DNA of 64,000 nucleotides from Nymphaea colorata (lineage: Eukaryota; Streptophyta; Magnoliopsida; Nymphaeales; Nymphaeaceae): positions 21,958,703 to 22,022,702 of the forward strand of contig NC_045146.1 of assembly GCF_008831285.2 (NCBI RefSeq), in the 5' to 3' direction. A program made the position numbers and the translations under genes. Positions 49,366 to 64,000 of the stretch are shown here, one piece after another. The first letter of the stretch is position 1. Every line of letters starts with the position of its first letter. The notes under the pieces are model-generated. The model was not told the origin of the DNA. It did not search any database and saw only the letters and a program-made list of their open reading frames with translations.

Positions 49366-49539
49366 AATGCATATTTATTCTTGTTATGATTTGTATAAGC
49401 TTAATTGCTGCAGTTTGAGCCTTTGATTTACGCCCGTCGGCACATAAATTGGCAGTAAGAGTGCAATCCAATGCTACTATAAATTGCAAATATTGTTTCT
49501 ATGTTTGCAGAAAATGACAGGAACACGACAACACATCTC

Positions 49540-49900
49540 TAAAAGACTTGATGAGAATCATCATCTCGAGCTACGCAGATTTGGGGAGAAGCAAATTGGA
49601 GAATAAGAAGAGGCAAAGAATGAAGACATCTTGGATGAAGACATCTTGAGAACCAAGAAAAACGTTTCACAAATCAAGAAAGACGTTTTAGATTTCAAGA
49701 GAAACGTTTTAGATACCAAGGAATTTAGAATTAATTCCTCTTATCCTAAATCTGTTATAAATAGTTGTATTGTGGAAGGAAACCCCAAGTCGTGTAAGAG
49801 TGGGTGTGGTTGAATAGAAAAATCATTTTATTCTTCGTGGATGTAGGTTCTCCTTGAACCGAACCACGTTAACTTGAGCGTTTCTTCTGTTTTTCCTTTA
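49540..49900 (+). repeat. 5' LTR of the Copia element
   Basis: The end is set by the primer site that follows directly at 49901. It contains a TATA box, TATAAATAG, at 49756-49764 and the three 21-bp repeats upstream of it at 49654-49716. After about position 125 it is identical to the right LTR. Confidence 0.93.
49654..49716 (+). promoter_or_regulatory. Three tandem 21-bp repeats in the LTR promoter region
   Basis: Units 49654-49674, 49675-49695 and 49696-49716 share CAAGA(A/G)A(A/G)ACGTTT and end in A(A/T/C)-rich bases. They lie about 40 bases upstream of the LTR TATA box, where plant Copia elements such as Tnt1 carry repeated enhancer boxes. Each unit has an ACGT core, the kind of site bZIP factors bind. 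Enhancer function is inferred from position and repetition only. The right LTR has the same array. Confidence 0.6.
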
Positions 49901-49912
49901 TGGTATCAGAGC
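49901..49912 (+). other. Copia primer-binding site (tRNA-iMet)
   Basis: TGGTATCAGAGC directly after the left LTR is complementary to the 3' end of initiator methionine tRNA, the standard primer for minus-strand synthesis in plant Copia elements. Confidence 0.95.
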
Positions 49913-49943
49913 TAGTGTGAGTTGCAGAGTTAAGTCTGTACTC

Positions 49944-50434
49944 ATGGCATCCTCATCCTCGACGCCACCTGCTCATTCATCGTTGTATCCTTATCCGTAT
50001 ACACTCAACATCTCCAACTTCATATCGTTGAAGTTGACTCAAGATAATTTTCTCTTATGGAAAACTCAAGTCTTGGCAATGGTCGAAAGCCAAGACCTTT
50101 ATGGTTTTCTTACTGGTGACATTCCTGCACCACAAGAAACTCTTATTGAGGGATTAAAAGAGGTTCAAAATCCCACTTATATTGCTTAGAAGAAAACTGA
50201 TCGTTTGTTGAGAGGATGGATTACAAGCACACTATCGGAAAGTGTGCTTCGCCAAATTGTCGGCTTGGAGACATCAGCCGACATCTGGAAATCGTTGCTT
50301 GATGCCTATTTGCAGGGCTCTTAGGAGAGAGAGTTCCATCTTAGCTCACAAGCTTAAAGAAGGGTTCAAACTCCATCAATGAGTACGTTGGAAAGTTCAA
50401 GACTTTTTGTGATGAACTAAGTGCTATTGGGCAA
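49944..50434 (+). pseudogene. Copia gag, broken 5' part
   Basis: The frame starts with MASSSST at 49944 and shows the Copia gag opening (LTQDNFLLWKTQVLAM). It is interrupted by a TAG at 50187-50189 where the family has tryptophan, a second TAG near 50322, and a frameshift near 50350. The family text resumes (VGKFKTFCDEL) in another frame before the long frame that begins at about 50435. Confidence 0.88.
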
Positions 50435-53400
50435 GTGGTCTCAGACAAAGACAAAGTTTTTTGGCTTCTGCAAGGTCTAGGATCTGGATATCAACCGTTC
50501 GTGACCACTATGCTTAGACCACCTGTGCCGCAATACAAGGAGGTAGTTCCGTTACTCCAAAGCTATGAAGCACGTAATGACAATTTTGAATCTTCTCTTC
50601 AGATGAGTTATGTTGCACACAATAAAAAACTATATCAAAACAAGCAGCAAGGAGGTTATCAATGTTTCAATTCTAGAGGACGTAGATTTGGGCAGAACAA
50701 TAATAGTCGAAATCAGTCCTTTGACAATAAAGGAAAACCGAAGGTTGTATGTCAAATCTGTGGCAAACAAAATCACTCCGCTTTAAAATGTTACAATCGC
50801 TTCAACCATTCTTTCCAGCCAAATGATATTCCACAAGCTCTTGCTTCAGTTAAAACAGCCGACAATCAAGATAATGAATGGTTCGTTGATACGGGAGCCA
50901 CTGCCCATATTGGTAAGTTATATAATTCTCAACCCTATTTTGGCAATGATACTATTATTGTTGGAAATGGAGAAAAGTTGTCTATTTCTCACATAGGTGA
51001 TGCCAAGATCAAAAGTCACTTGACTGACATACCTCTGAAAAATGTGTTATGTGTGCCTAAAATAAAAAAAGATTTACTTTCGGTAAGCCAACTTACTTCT
51101 GATTTGCCTTATATTGTTGAGTTCTCATCCACTTCTTGTTTGATTAAGGACAAAGTGACGCAGAAAATAGTGGCGACCGGAAATAGACGAGGAGGTCTTT
51201 ATGGTCTTGAAAATTCTCAGTCTGCCTTGTTTTCAACCAGATTTAGGCGTGCAGATTTTGGTCGATGGCATGAACGGTTGGGGCACCCTCATTTTGACAC
51301 AGTTCGATTATTGAATAGAAACAGTTTGATCTCAGTTGAATCCATGAAGAACAAGAACCCCATTTGTTCTAGTTGTCAAATGGGTAAATCTAGTAAGTTG
51401 CCGTTTTTTTATGGGGAGTCATATAGTGAACCCCTAATGAAAGTTCATTCTGATCTTTGGGGTCCTGCTCCTGTTTTGTCAAAAGAAAAATTTCGATTCT
51501 ATGTCATTTTTGTTGATGAATGCACAAAGTTTACTTGGTTCTATTCATTGAAGAAAAAGTCTGATTTCTTTAAAATTTTCGTTCATTTTCATAGATATGT
51601 TGAACGACAATTTGACAAAAAATTAAAAATCTTTCAATCTAATGGTGGTGAAGAGTATAGCAGTCAAAAATTCATTCATTATCTTGATCAAATGGAAATA
51701 AAACGACAAACGTCATGTCCCAAAACACCCGAGTAAAACGGCACGGCTGAACGAAAGCATAGAAATGTGACAGAACTTGGGCTGACGATGATGTTTCATT
51801 CCAATACACCAAAACATTTTTGGGTAGAAGCTTTTTCCACTGCCGTTTTTTTGATAAATAGGTTGCCATCATCGAGTTTAAATATGGATTCTCCTTATTT
51901 TCTGGTTTTTTGGAAAGCATCCAAACTATGCATCTTTGAGAGTTTTTGGTTGTCGATGTTTTCCTTATCTAGGTGGATATCAAGAAACAAAATTTGATCC
52001 AAAAACATTACCATGCATTTTTCTTGGATATAACACACAATTCAAGGGTTACAGATGTCTTCATCCACCAACGGGCAAATATACATGTCACTGCATCTTG
52101 TGTTTGATGAAGAAAATTTTCCTTTTAAGGATCCAACTTGCCTTCATCGACAAGAACAATTTGAGGGAGAATTTACTTCACTTATCGATGATGATATTGA
52201 TACCAGTCAAGAAATGGATACTTCAGTTTTAGATTCTCGAAATGACACTAGTGAACTCACGCATGAACAATTTCAGGATATGCAGGTTCCGCAGATGGAA
52301 TCTCATGACATGGCAAATCCCTTGTCACAAGAAGTATAAGAAAATAATGATGCCAGGCCTACCATTATTGCCTCACCACAACCTGAAATTCCATTGCAGC
52401 GCACTATCATTACTCGAAGCATGATTGGAATATCAAAGCCTAACCCAAAATATGCTAACCTTCATGATATTTCCACATATGCTTCTATACCCAAGGAGCC
52501 GAAAAACATTAAAGAAGCGCTGAATCATCCAGGTTGGAAGGTCGCTACGCAGGAAGAAATATCTGCACTACATGAGAATCACACTTGGGATCTAGTACCA
52601 CATCAATCACACATGAATATCGTTGGATCAAAATGGGTTTACAAGGCAAAGCTGCAAGCTGATGGAACTCTTGAGCGACTGAAAGCTCGCTTAGTTGCAC
52701 GTGGATTCTCTCAATTTGAGGGAATTGATTTTGTCGAAACTTTTTCTCCTGTTGTGAAACCTGGTAGCATCAGAATTATTCTTTCTATTGCTACTGTTAG
52801 ACAATGGAGCATACGCCAACTCGATGTGAAGAATGTCTTTCTTCATGGTCAAGTTAAGGAGACAATTTTCATGCAACAACCACCGGGTTTTGAAGATCGG
52901 CATTTTCCTAATCATGTATGTCGTCTGCGAAAAGCACTTTATGGTCTTCGACAAGCCTCTCGAGCCTGGTTTGATAAGCTAAGCTCTTTTCTTTTGCAAT
53001 ATGGTTTCTTTTCCAGCACTGCCGATCCATCTCTTTTCATCTATAAGCATCAACATGATATCATTGTGCTTCTCATCTATGTAGATGACATGATCCTCAC
53101 GGAGAGTAACTCTCGATTGCTGGATCAATTCACCAAGCAGCTTGCAAGTACCTTTGCCATCAAGGATCTTGGGCGATTACATTATTTTTTAGGCATTGAA
53201 GTTCATTCTACTCATGAAGGACTTTTTCTTTCACAAACAAAGTATGCGAAGGATTTACTTGACCGAGCAAATATGTATAATTCCAAGCCTGCCGTTACAC
53301 CCATGATTGAAAAAGTTCAAGAAGCTTCTTATGAATCTTATTCAGACCCAACTCATTACAGAAGTTTAGTTGGTGCCTTACAATATTTGACCATAACAAG

Positions 53401-54030
53401 GCCACAACTATCATTTAGTGTCAATTATGTGAGCCAACATATGCATAGTCCTATGGTTCAGCATTATGAAATGGTGAAGCGTATCCTCCGATATGTAAAA
53501 GGTACTCTTGAGACAGGTCTGAGAATCATGGCTCAAAGTTCTCTAGACTTATATGTTTTTTGTGATGCTGATTGGGTTGGCTGTCACGAGACAAGAAGGT
53601 CGACTACAGGTTTTTGTACCTTTTTGGGAAATAATTGTATTACATGGAGTGCAAAAAAAACAGAGCACAGTCGCTAGATCAAGCACAGAGGCAGAATACA
53701 GAGCCATGGCATCCACTGCTGCAGAGTTAACCTAGATCTCCTTTGTTCTCAGAGATCTTGGAGTTCATTTAAATAGTCTACCAGTGCTTCACTGTGACAA
53801 TAGCAGTGCGTTACACATGACCATCAATCCTATTTTTTACAACAGATCCAAACATATTCAAGTGGATTATCATTATATCAGAGAAAAGGTAGCTGAAGGA
53901 TCTTTGATCACCAAATTTGTTCCCTCAAAACATCAAATTGCAGATATTTTCACAAAGCCTCTAACGAGGATTCAATTTCATACCTTAAGGAGCAAACTGG
54001 GCCTCAACAGTCGGCACAGTTTGATGGGGA
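50435..54030 (+). pseudogene. Copia gag 3' part and pol, broken
   Basis: Domains in order: zinc knuckle C-x2-C-x4-H-x4-C at about 50754-50795; protease DTGATAH at about 50888; integrase with the HERLGHPHF/CSSC zinc region near 51270-51380 and DLWGP; reverse transcriptase at about 52560-53100 with YVDDM at 53078; RNase H with STEAEYRAM near 53690 and HCDNSSAL near 53790. Lesions: TAA at 51734-51736, frameshifts near 51920 and 52080, TAA at 52337-52339, an extra A in a poly-A run near 53655, TAG at 53733-53735 in place of tryptophan. The second integrase catalytic aspartate, in the usual D-G-G-G-E-type motif, reads asparagine (SNGGEE near 51640). Confidence 0.93.
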
Positions 54031-54031
54031 G
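54021..54031 (+). other. Copia polypurine tract
   Basis: TTGATGGGGAG immediately precedes the right LTR, the position and composition expected of the plus-strand primer. Confidence 0.75.
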
Positions 54032-54396
54032 TAAAAGACTTGATGAGATGAATCATCATCTCGAGCTACACAGATTTGGGGAGAAGCAAATTGGAGAATA
54101 CGAAGAGGCAAAGAATGAAGACATCTTGGATGAAGACATCTTGGGAACTAAGAAAAAACGTTTCACAAATCAAGAAAGACGTTTTAGATTTCAAGAGAAA
54201 CGTTTTAGATACCAAGGAATTTAGAATTAATTCCTCTTATCCTAAATCTGTTATAAATAGTTGTATTGTGGAAGGAAACCCCAAGTCGTGTAAGAGTGGG
54301 TGTGGTTGAATAGAAAAATCATTTTATTCTTCGTGGATGTAGGTTCTCCTTGAACCGAACCACGTTAACTTGAGCGTTTCTTCTGTTTTTCCTTTA
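54032..54396 (+). repeat. 3' LTR of the Copia element
   Basis: It starts TAAAAGACTTGATGAGATGA and ends TTTTTCCTTTA. Relative to the left LTR it has a 3-base TGA insertion, one extra A, and four substitutions, all in the first 125 bases. Confidence 0.93.
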
Positions 54397-55579
54397 ATCT
54401 TCACATAATACTAATGTCGACTTCTAATTCTAAGAAATTAAACCTTGATCTCTCTCCACTGCATGATTTATGATATTCAATGGCATGGGAGGAGCATTGC
54501 GCCATCGAAGAGGTGCCTTCCATGGCGCCGGCCACCGCGTTTCACTTGTGAGAGTGTTTGTGTCATTCAGGACATGTGATGCCACTAGGTTTTGATGCAT
54601 TGGCACACTCTGGGCGCCAGTGAACAATATCCTGGCTAGGTTACATACAAGGGTGGAGGAAAGGGGCGGCGGCCTTATCATATTTTAAAAACTTTAAAAA
54701 TTTATATGTAAATCTAAAAAAATTTAGTTTAATATATATATAAAATTTTTTATTTCGGCCTTTATTAAATTTTGAAACTATAGTTTGGCCCATGCGATAA
54801 AAATTTCTAACTCCACCCCTAATTACATAAATAATAAAAGCATATTATACCTTATTTTAGCGCCGTGTCGATAATCCATTTTGAGCTGCCAACAAAAGGC
54901 CCCGCTTCATGACTGGCTAATATAAGCTCTACTGTGGCAATATCTCCAAAGATCGAAAGTTTCGTTTCAGATAATTGACTGTTCTTCATTTATCAATTCA
55001 ATTAGCCATACATACATGACATTGTTGCGGTTAAATAAGCAGAAACACTGATTCTGCTCGTCATCAACGATTACCTCTTAAGTTCATTAAGCAGGTCATC
55101 AAGAATTTTTTAAACTGAAGATAGGTCGTGTTTGACCATTAAAAGATCTTCAATTCATTCATTGGATATCGGTTTGCTTTGCGAATTTGGTCAGAAATCC
55201 ACACCAGGATTCGTGGTTTATCAAGCTAGAGATCTCAAATATGACATAAGATCTGTATTTAGTATCATACACGGACCAACACCAAAGTGATCGATCATAA
55301 ATCCATACATCTCTAAATCTAAGGACCTTAAGATCATATCAAATCAATAGACAGTTGAACATCCTGGTAATATCTTCAGCTCTGTGACATGTTTGAGTCG
55401 GATCCGAAACGAAGGGAGCCTTATCCTCAAATGCTTGGTTTTGTTATGAATTTCATTCCAGATCTTTGGATATGGATTTCAATCGGGTCGGCCCGCTTTG
55501 ATCCGACAGAATGCTGCATTGGCCTGTTGTTCCGAGAAGATGAAGGGCATAAACGTCCATCGGCCTTGGCTTTTCTACT
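54397..55579. other. Intergenic region between the Copia element and eL24
   Basis: No gene is seen. At about 54650-54826 an AT-rich block is bounded by AAGGGTGGAGGAAAGG and AACTCCACCCCT, the ends of a decayed hAT-like element. The DNA from about 55400 becomes richer in promoter-like words and leads into the ribosomal protein gene. Confidence 0.4.
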
Positions 55580-55591
55580 AGGGTTAGGGTT
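55580..55591 (-). promoter_or_regulatory. Telo box upstream of eL24
   Basis: AGGGTTAGGGTT is the reverse complement of AACCCTAACCCT. Telo boxes near the transcription start are a hallmark of plant ribosomal protein genes and are bound in dividing cells. It lies about 95 bases upstream of the eL24 ATG. Confidence 0.7.
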
Positions 55592-55686
55592 GGAGTGGCT
55601 GCCTCTGGTCGTAATCCTTTTCCTCTTCCCCATTTCCGCGGCTCTTTGCACAAAGTGAGAGAGGAAGAGAGGCACAGAGAGCGGCC

Positions 55687-59121
<3,435 letters not shown>

Positions 59122-61759
59122 GGCGATTACATGACTGTAGTGATGCGTCATCTGGATTTTGGTATAAAAGAGAAAAGAATGTAGTAGATGCTTTTGGTAG
59201 AATCCAAGCACACTTTGTTTAAAACTTTAAACCTAACGGAATGTTCTTTTTTTCTGTTTTTTGGTTGCCTTGTGGCAATACCCTTGATTTGTCTTCTATT
59301 TTTCTCTTGGTTTTGGTGAGATTTTATCGAGCTTTCAATCTCTCTAGGTTTTTGCTTTCCCTTGTTTGATTGCGCGAAATAGCAAATGTTCTTCGTTTTT
59401 GTTTCCCTCGATGGTCAAGGAACACAAATGTTCCAGATATTACCTACAAATTTTCGGCCGCCTCTAATTCCCGCCTTTATCAGATGCCGACATAGCATGA
59501 AGCCCTGCATTTTCTACAGGGAATTTGTTGTTTTCAACGTCATCTGTAAATAGCAGGCGTTTTAAAGGACGCTTGGTGTTCTTGATGGTCGAAGATGAGG
59601 CGATGATTTTCGAAAAATGAAGCTTTTTCTTTGCGTGCGTGTTCCTGACTGGTAGGAAAAGAAGCCTTCGTTATTAATCTGTTTTATATATATTTGCAGT
59701 GTTTATTCAGAGAGTCCAGATTGTGTCACATGTTAAGGAAAGAAGCCTTCCTTATTCATCTGTTTCATGTATATTCGCATACTGGTTTATTCAGAGTCCT
59801 GATTGTGTCACATGTCGAGTATTCCCTCAGGGGAAGAAGGATAAGAACGCCAGTACACTCAATATGATGTTATAGTTGTACACAAGTGTGTTCACTTGCA
59901 AATTCTAAATTTGATAAATCTCCGTGCCCTGGTTTTTGTTAGAAAAGGAAAAAAAAAACTTTTGACAAAGTAAACTTGTTTTGTAGGCAACGTTTGAAAA
60001 ATTTGCAAACCTGCCTCACACACACACACACACATATGCGTGCAAAAACGCACACAGATACACGATTAAGTGGTGGTCAAGCGAAGAAATAATCACCAGT
60101 CGATTTGTAAAAGATCACACAGCCTGTGTCAACGGATTTATGAAACTGTTACTTTTTTTTATTTTTAAACTGAAACCTAAATTAGAAAACCAAGTTTCGA
60201 CCATTTTTTTCTCACTTCCAATCTAGTCCGATCATTTTTTCTCTTTGCCAATCCAATCCGATCATTTTTTTCTCACTTAAAATCCAAAGAGTAGCTATGA
60301 AAACCATCGTCCCAGCTTGCTCACACAAAATTTCTTCGTGGAGAAAGTAGTTAATCAGTCTAAACATGGTGATAGAGATGGGTACCTCTATTGATCCGGG
60401 AATTTTCTCAACTTCTTATCGATGCCAGCAATAAAGATATTGCTGCGGATTGATTCTCCCTCTTCTTGAAGGAAAGGTCAAGTTGTTCCGGCTCCTCTAC
60501 AGATGGAGATAGAACTAAATACAGGCCAGTAAACGGATCCGGTTCCGGACAGCAAAACGCATTAGAAGCCGAATCGGCGATACAGTAGAAATTGACAAAT
60601 TTCTCAAAATCAGAACCGCTCTGCACAAAGTAACGATGCGCGAAAAGAAAGCGGAGAGGCAAACGCTAAGGAAAAAAAAAAAAAATCAAACAGCGCGTTT
60701 GTTGAAGACGCCATAATGAAGTGCGTAAGAAGCATTCTTCCTGAAAGCGACTAACTGTTGAAATGTCCATTTACGTTGAAACCTTCAAACACGCATTCAT
60801 TCCCTGAAAGGGTCAAAAGCCGAGACGTCGTCTATTATTGAGAGTAGGTGAAAAGAGTTCAAATGGGCTTACTTCATCAACTCCCAATCAAACATGTACA
60901 TATATGTATATGCCGTTCCAAAGTTATGTGTGCTGTTTTCCAACCTTTTATAATGAAAAGATAGCGCAAAAACAAATGTATGAATCAAATTTGTATGGTT
61001 TATTTGAAAACAGTAGCTTATAAAATTGAGGTAAATACATAAAACAATAATATAATGTTATTGTTCCCAAAGTCAGAGTCCTAATTTTAAAGTCTAAATA
61101 AAATTTAATAGTTTCATTAGATTGTGCTAGGTCTTTCCATTCCATGCTTATATTTTCTGTGTTAATCCTTACTAGAATGGAAGAAAAGGTACATGACGAC
61201 GGTGGAAGCATGTCATATCTGCGTCCCATACACGCACGCCCGTCGTCGTCGGAAAACCAAAGTGCTACTGTCATCTTTTCCTCTTCCTTTACCCGGCGAT
61301 CCCCATCAGAGCAGCTAAAAACGAACGGTCTCAACAACATTTTTTTTTTTAAGACAGACGGAGAGAATAAGATATTTCACAAAACAAAGTAACTATTCCA
61401 GCCGACAAGGTTTGTTTTTATCATCTTTCTCCTCGATTGTTCATAAAGGGGAGCAGGTTAGATGTTGGCGGCATAATGTGGAAACCCTTCTACTTACAAA
61501 GGGCCTTTGAATTTTGAAAATAGTTTTCCATTCTTTATAAAATAAGATGTAATAGTCATTTTTTTTTTCACTTCAAAATGTAATCTGACAGTTCAGAAAA
61601 GTCAAGAACGTGAGCTTATATTTGATATTAAGATGAAAAGGTGGTCACCGAATTGGAATTTCCTTTTCCTATAAACATACTGTCGCATGAACTCACGCAA
61701 ACACAGAGGGAGGAAGAACCTCGAGCAGAGAGAGAGAGAGCGGGAACAGAGGGAGAGAG
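59122..61759. other. Intergenic region between eL24 and the rhomboid gene
   Basis: The first few hundred bases should be the eL24 3' UTR. A tandem duplication lies at 59656-59818, a (CA)n run at 60017-60032, and short repeats of CCAATC(C/T)A(A/G)TCCGATCATTTTTT at 60215-60275. The minus-strand frame at 60408-60662 is protein-like but matches nothing I know. The DNA just before 61760 is a GA-rich leader. Confidence 0.4.
59656..59818. repeat. Tandem duplication, about 81-bp unit, two copies
   Basis: Both units run GAAAGAAGCCTTC(G/C)TTATT, ATCTGTTT, GTTTATTCAGAG and ATTGTGTCACATGT. Differences are scattered, so it is not very recent. Confidence 0.8.
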
Positions 61760-63502
61760 ATGAGGAACGTGGACGTCGAGAGCAACAGTAGCACGGGAAG
61801 TCACCGCCCTCTCCATAAGGGCGAAAGGGGCGGTGGCTACGCCTTCTACTACACGAACGGGTCGGAAAGGGAGAGGAAGTGGACGTCGTGGCTGATTCCC
61901 GTGATCGTTGTCGTCAACATCGCAGTGTTCATCGTGGTTATGCTTATTAACAACTGCCCCAAGAAGCATCACAAGAATGGCGGCTGCGTCGCCTCCTTCC
62001 TTGGTCCGTTCTCGTTCCAGCCGCTCAGGGAGAACCCCCTCCTCGGACCATCCTCCTCGACGTAAGTTCTTTTCTTAAAGACTCTTTTTGGTTGCTTGTC
62101 CTCGTCGGCCGTGAAATTTCACTAAGAGTTGTTGATCTAAAGTAAAAATTCTTCTTTCAGTCAGTTCTATGTACGCGTACGTATTCTGTTTCTCTATTAC
62201 TCTGCTTTTTTATTGTGAATTTATTGATGAACAGATTAAATTGTTTCTAGTTCGTGTCACAACTCTTTTAGGTAGTCAATTGATGCTATTTTGGAGGTTG
62301 GTACTTCTACTATGCTAGGCTGTGCGTGTTGCGATGTTAGGTTGTCAGATTAGTATTTAATGGTGTACCTTTTTTTTTTTAAGAACAGAATTTGTCTTGC
62401 TCAGTTTCCTTTTTTCGTTTTGAGTTTTTGGTGAAATTACGTCTTCTGTGTGTTCAAATGTTGAATTTTAGTGATAGTAGCATTTCTTGTACTCAATTTT
62501 TGTTTGCGTAAATCCTTCAGAACGTCGTTATTGGTTGTATAGACTTATGGCAAGGGTTGGATTAGAATTCTACAAGGGCAGATTTCGGTTGGTGGGAAAG
62601 GAGCAGGTGGATCCTCCTGTTCGTTACATGGCTTGAAATGTTCAATTGCTGATGTCATAGATGCGGCTAATTTAACACTGAAGAAAAATTCCTATTGAAT
62701 AAAAAAGTGAAACTGATGTGCTTGATGACATCAGAGTTTGCTGGCTATCTGTAGTTTTATTTCGAGGGCGCACTAGTTTGTGGATTGTTCTTTTCTGTTC
62801 AACCTTTTGCCTCGTTATTTTTTTTTATTGCATTATTCTAGAAAATATGTATTTTTTCGAGGATTAGAGAAAAATTTTGAAATGTGTTCTTCTGCTTGCC
62901 AACGTTTAAACTAGAAACTTTTGTCAGATTAGCCTCCCATGCGCTGTTCTGGGAGCCCCTTTCTGTATGAAATTATGAATCATGCTGGACATGAAAGTGC
63001 AGTTGTTGACGTTTGAATATTATCTTTCATACACTTTTTCCAGATGCTGTATTAGATTTTTTTTATCAAGAAATTTTATTTAAGTTTAGAATATGACTTG
63101 TCTGTATGGAGACGTGATGATAATCAAAATGAGCAACCCCTCTGTGTCAGAGTTCCATCTTTCAACTAGTATTGTCATATTTGAAAATTAGTGCCTCCCT
63201 TGGTTGCTCAATGACTGAAAGTTGGCATTTTTTTTTAACGTTGATGAGATGGGTTTGAGGCATGCTGATCTCTGTCCAGAAACATCTTTTGATTCGTGAG
63301 ATGGATTTGTGTAAAAATGGGCTTGGAAATCATTTCAGGTTGTTGAAACTAGGAGCTCTTGATTGGAATAAAGTGGTCCATCAGCACCAAGGGTGGAGGC
63401 TTTGCAGTTGTATCTGGTTGCATGCTGGTCTCATCCATTTGATTGCAAATATGTTGAGCCTTCTTTTCATTGGTATCCGCCTAGAACAGCAATTTGGCTT
63501 CA
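61760..63502 (+). CDS. RBL2: Rhomboid-like intramembrane protease, exons 1-2 (partial)
   Basis: These exons encode the start of a plant rhomboid-like protein, an intramembrane serine protease of the secretory pathway. Exon 1 is 61760-62061 and exon 2 is 63339-63502, joined in frame by a GT-AG intron (AC|G). The N terminus is cytosolic and hydrophilic; the first membrane segment lies at about residues 45-66 ([19 protein letters not shown]). The plant RBL signature [11 protein letters not shown] follows, then [14 protein letters not shown] and the second membrane segment [16 protein letters not shown], with the histidines and asparagine conserved in rhomboids. A GT donor follows QQFGF. The catalytic serine (GxSG) and histidine exons lie beyond the window, so activity cannot be judged. 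Closest by memory to Arabidopsis RBL1/RBL2; which one is inferred. Confidence 0.9.
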
Positions 63503-64000
63503 GTAAGTTCTCTTTTTCAAGCTTAAACCATCTTGTTCAATTGCATCAGTTAGTTTTTTCACATAAAAGAATATGTGCATTAAATGAGTTCAACCGGTAT
63601 CTTTTTCTTTCAAATACTTACAGGAAGCACGGCATTAGACAACTAGTAACTGGAGCCTAATGTTATTTGTTTCCCACAATGGGAATAAGTTTTCATTTTT
63701 TTTTTTTCTCTTGGTGATATTTTGTATGCTACAAGCAGATGCATTGGTTACGCTGTCAACCTTATGCTGTATCTAACCTGCTGGAGCAAAGGCAACTTGA
63801 CTGAGAATTTGACGGCATCCAAACCCCTGAACCCCTTGAATTCTGAAATGTCCATTGATGGTTCTTAGGTTTTTTTCTTCTTCTTCTTCTTTTCTCTGAG
63901 CTTGCAAATGGATAGGCAGTTCACGCTCACATAATTCTGCATCATGTCCACGTGGGCTTAGATTCTGTCCTTTTCAGTATCCATTGTTCCTTTATTAGAG
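63503..64000 (+). other. Intron 2 of the rhomboid gene (to window edge)
   Basis: After the donor CA|GTAAGT at 63503 I see no segment encoding the expected next exon (a GLLY/ISGFGGS-like third membrane segment). A TTACAG acceptor-like site at 63619-63624 is followed by residues unlike the family and an early stop, so it was not used. Confidence 0.45.

Larger units (their letters stand above)
47627..49539. other. Intergenic region with microsatellites before the Copia element
   Basis: No gene is supported. It includes a (CT)n(AT)n microsatellite at 48422-48481, a GAGCTCGA-word repeat block at 48814-49312 and a (TA)n run at 49315-49362. Confidence 0.45.
49540..54396 (+). mobile_element. Ty1/Copia LTR retrotransposon, complete in structure, coding region broken
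   Basis: This 4857-bp element has a 361-bp left LTR, a tRNA-iMet primer site, gag, protease, integrase, reverse transcriptase and RNase H in Copia order, a purine-rich tract and a 365-bp right LTR. The LTRs differ by four substitutions and two small indels. Flanks ATCTC and ATCTT (one mismatch) are a plausible 5-bp target duplication. The LTR ends are TA...TA-like (TAAAAG...CCTTTA) rather than the usual TG...CA. The coding region has several stop codons and frameshifts, so this copy cannot make its own proteins. Clade (Ale/Retrofit-like) is a guess from the gag start. Confidence 0.95.

Overview
This window is nuclear DNA from a flowering plant. The genes have many GT-AG introns, the intergenic DNA is AT-rich and full of transposon debris, and plant-only families are present (HD-ZIP IV, PORR domain, XB3-type ankyrin/RING). 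One intronless gene falls steeply in GC from 5' to 3', a pattern best known from monocots and some early-diverging angiosperms. The species cannot be fixed from the sequence.

Left part, minus strand: exon 1 of a membrane RING E3 ubiquitin ligase of the At1g12760/At1g63170 type (2408-2955, the rest lies off the left edge); a complete seven-exon replication factor C subunit 2 gene (7145-10161); and a complete ten-exon XB3-family ankyrin/RING E3 ligase close to XBAT33 (11420-16344). A broken U2 snRNA 5' fragment lies between the last two. Middle, plus strand: an intronless PORR-domain organelle RNA-splicing factor resembling WTF9 (24488-25969), inside a transposon-rich stretch. Right part, plus strand: a complete nine-exon HD-ZIP IV homeodomain/START regulator of the ANL2 group (40522-45174); a young-looking but multiply broken Ty1/Copia retrotransposon (49540-54396); a five-exon ribosomal protein eL24 gene (55687-59121); and the first two exons of a rhomboid-like protein (61760-63502, running off the right edge). 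In the complete genes every splice junction was read from the sequence and the reading frame closes exactly.

The genes do not form a pathway; they are ordinary housekeeping and developmental genes. The RING ligase, RFC2 and the rhomboid resemble genes that sit close together on Arabidopsis chromosome 1, so the window may be an expanded piece of an old gene neighbourhood. The intergenic DNA holds the less ordinary content: a 488-bp hAT-like element with a perfect 8-bp target duplication and GAGCTCGA-rich ends, a 502-bp TAA-flanked inverted-repeat element, a 143-bp MITE, a 132-bp fold-back built on microsatellites, several tandem duplications and several dispersed repeat families. I found no evidence of a new multi-gene system.
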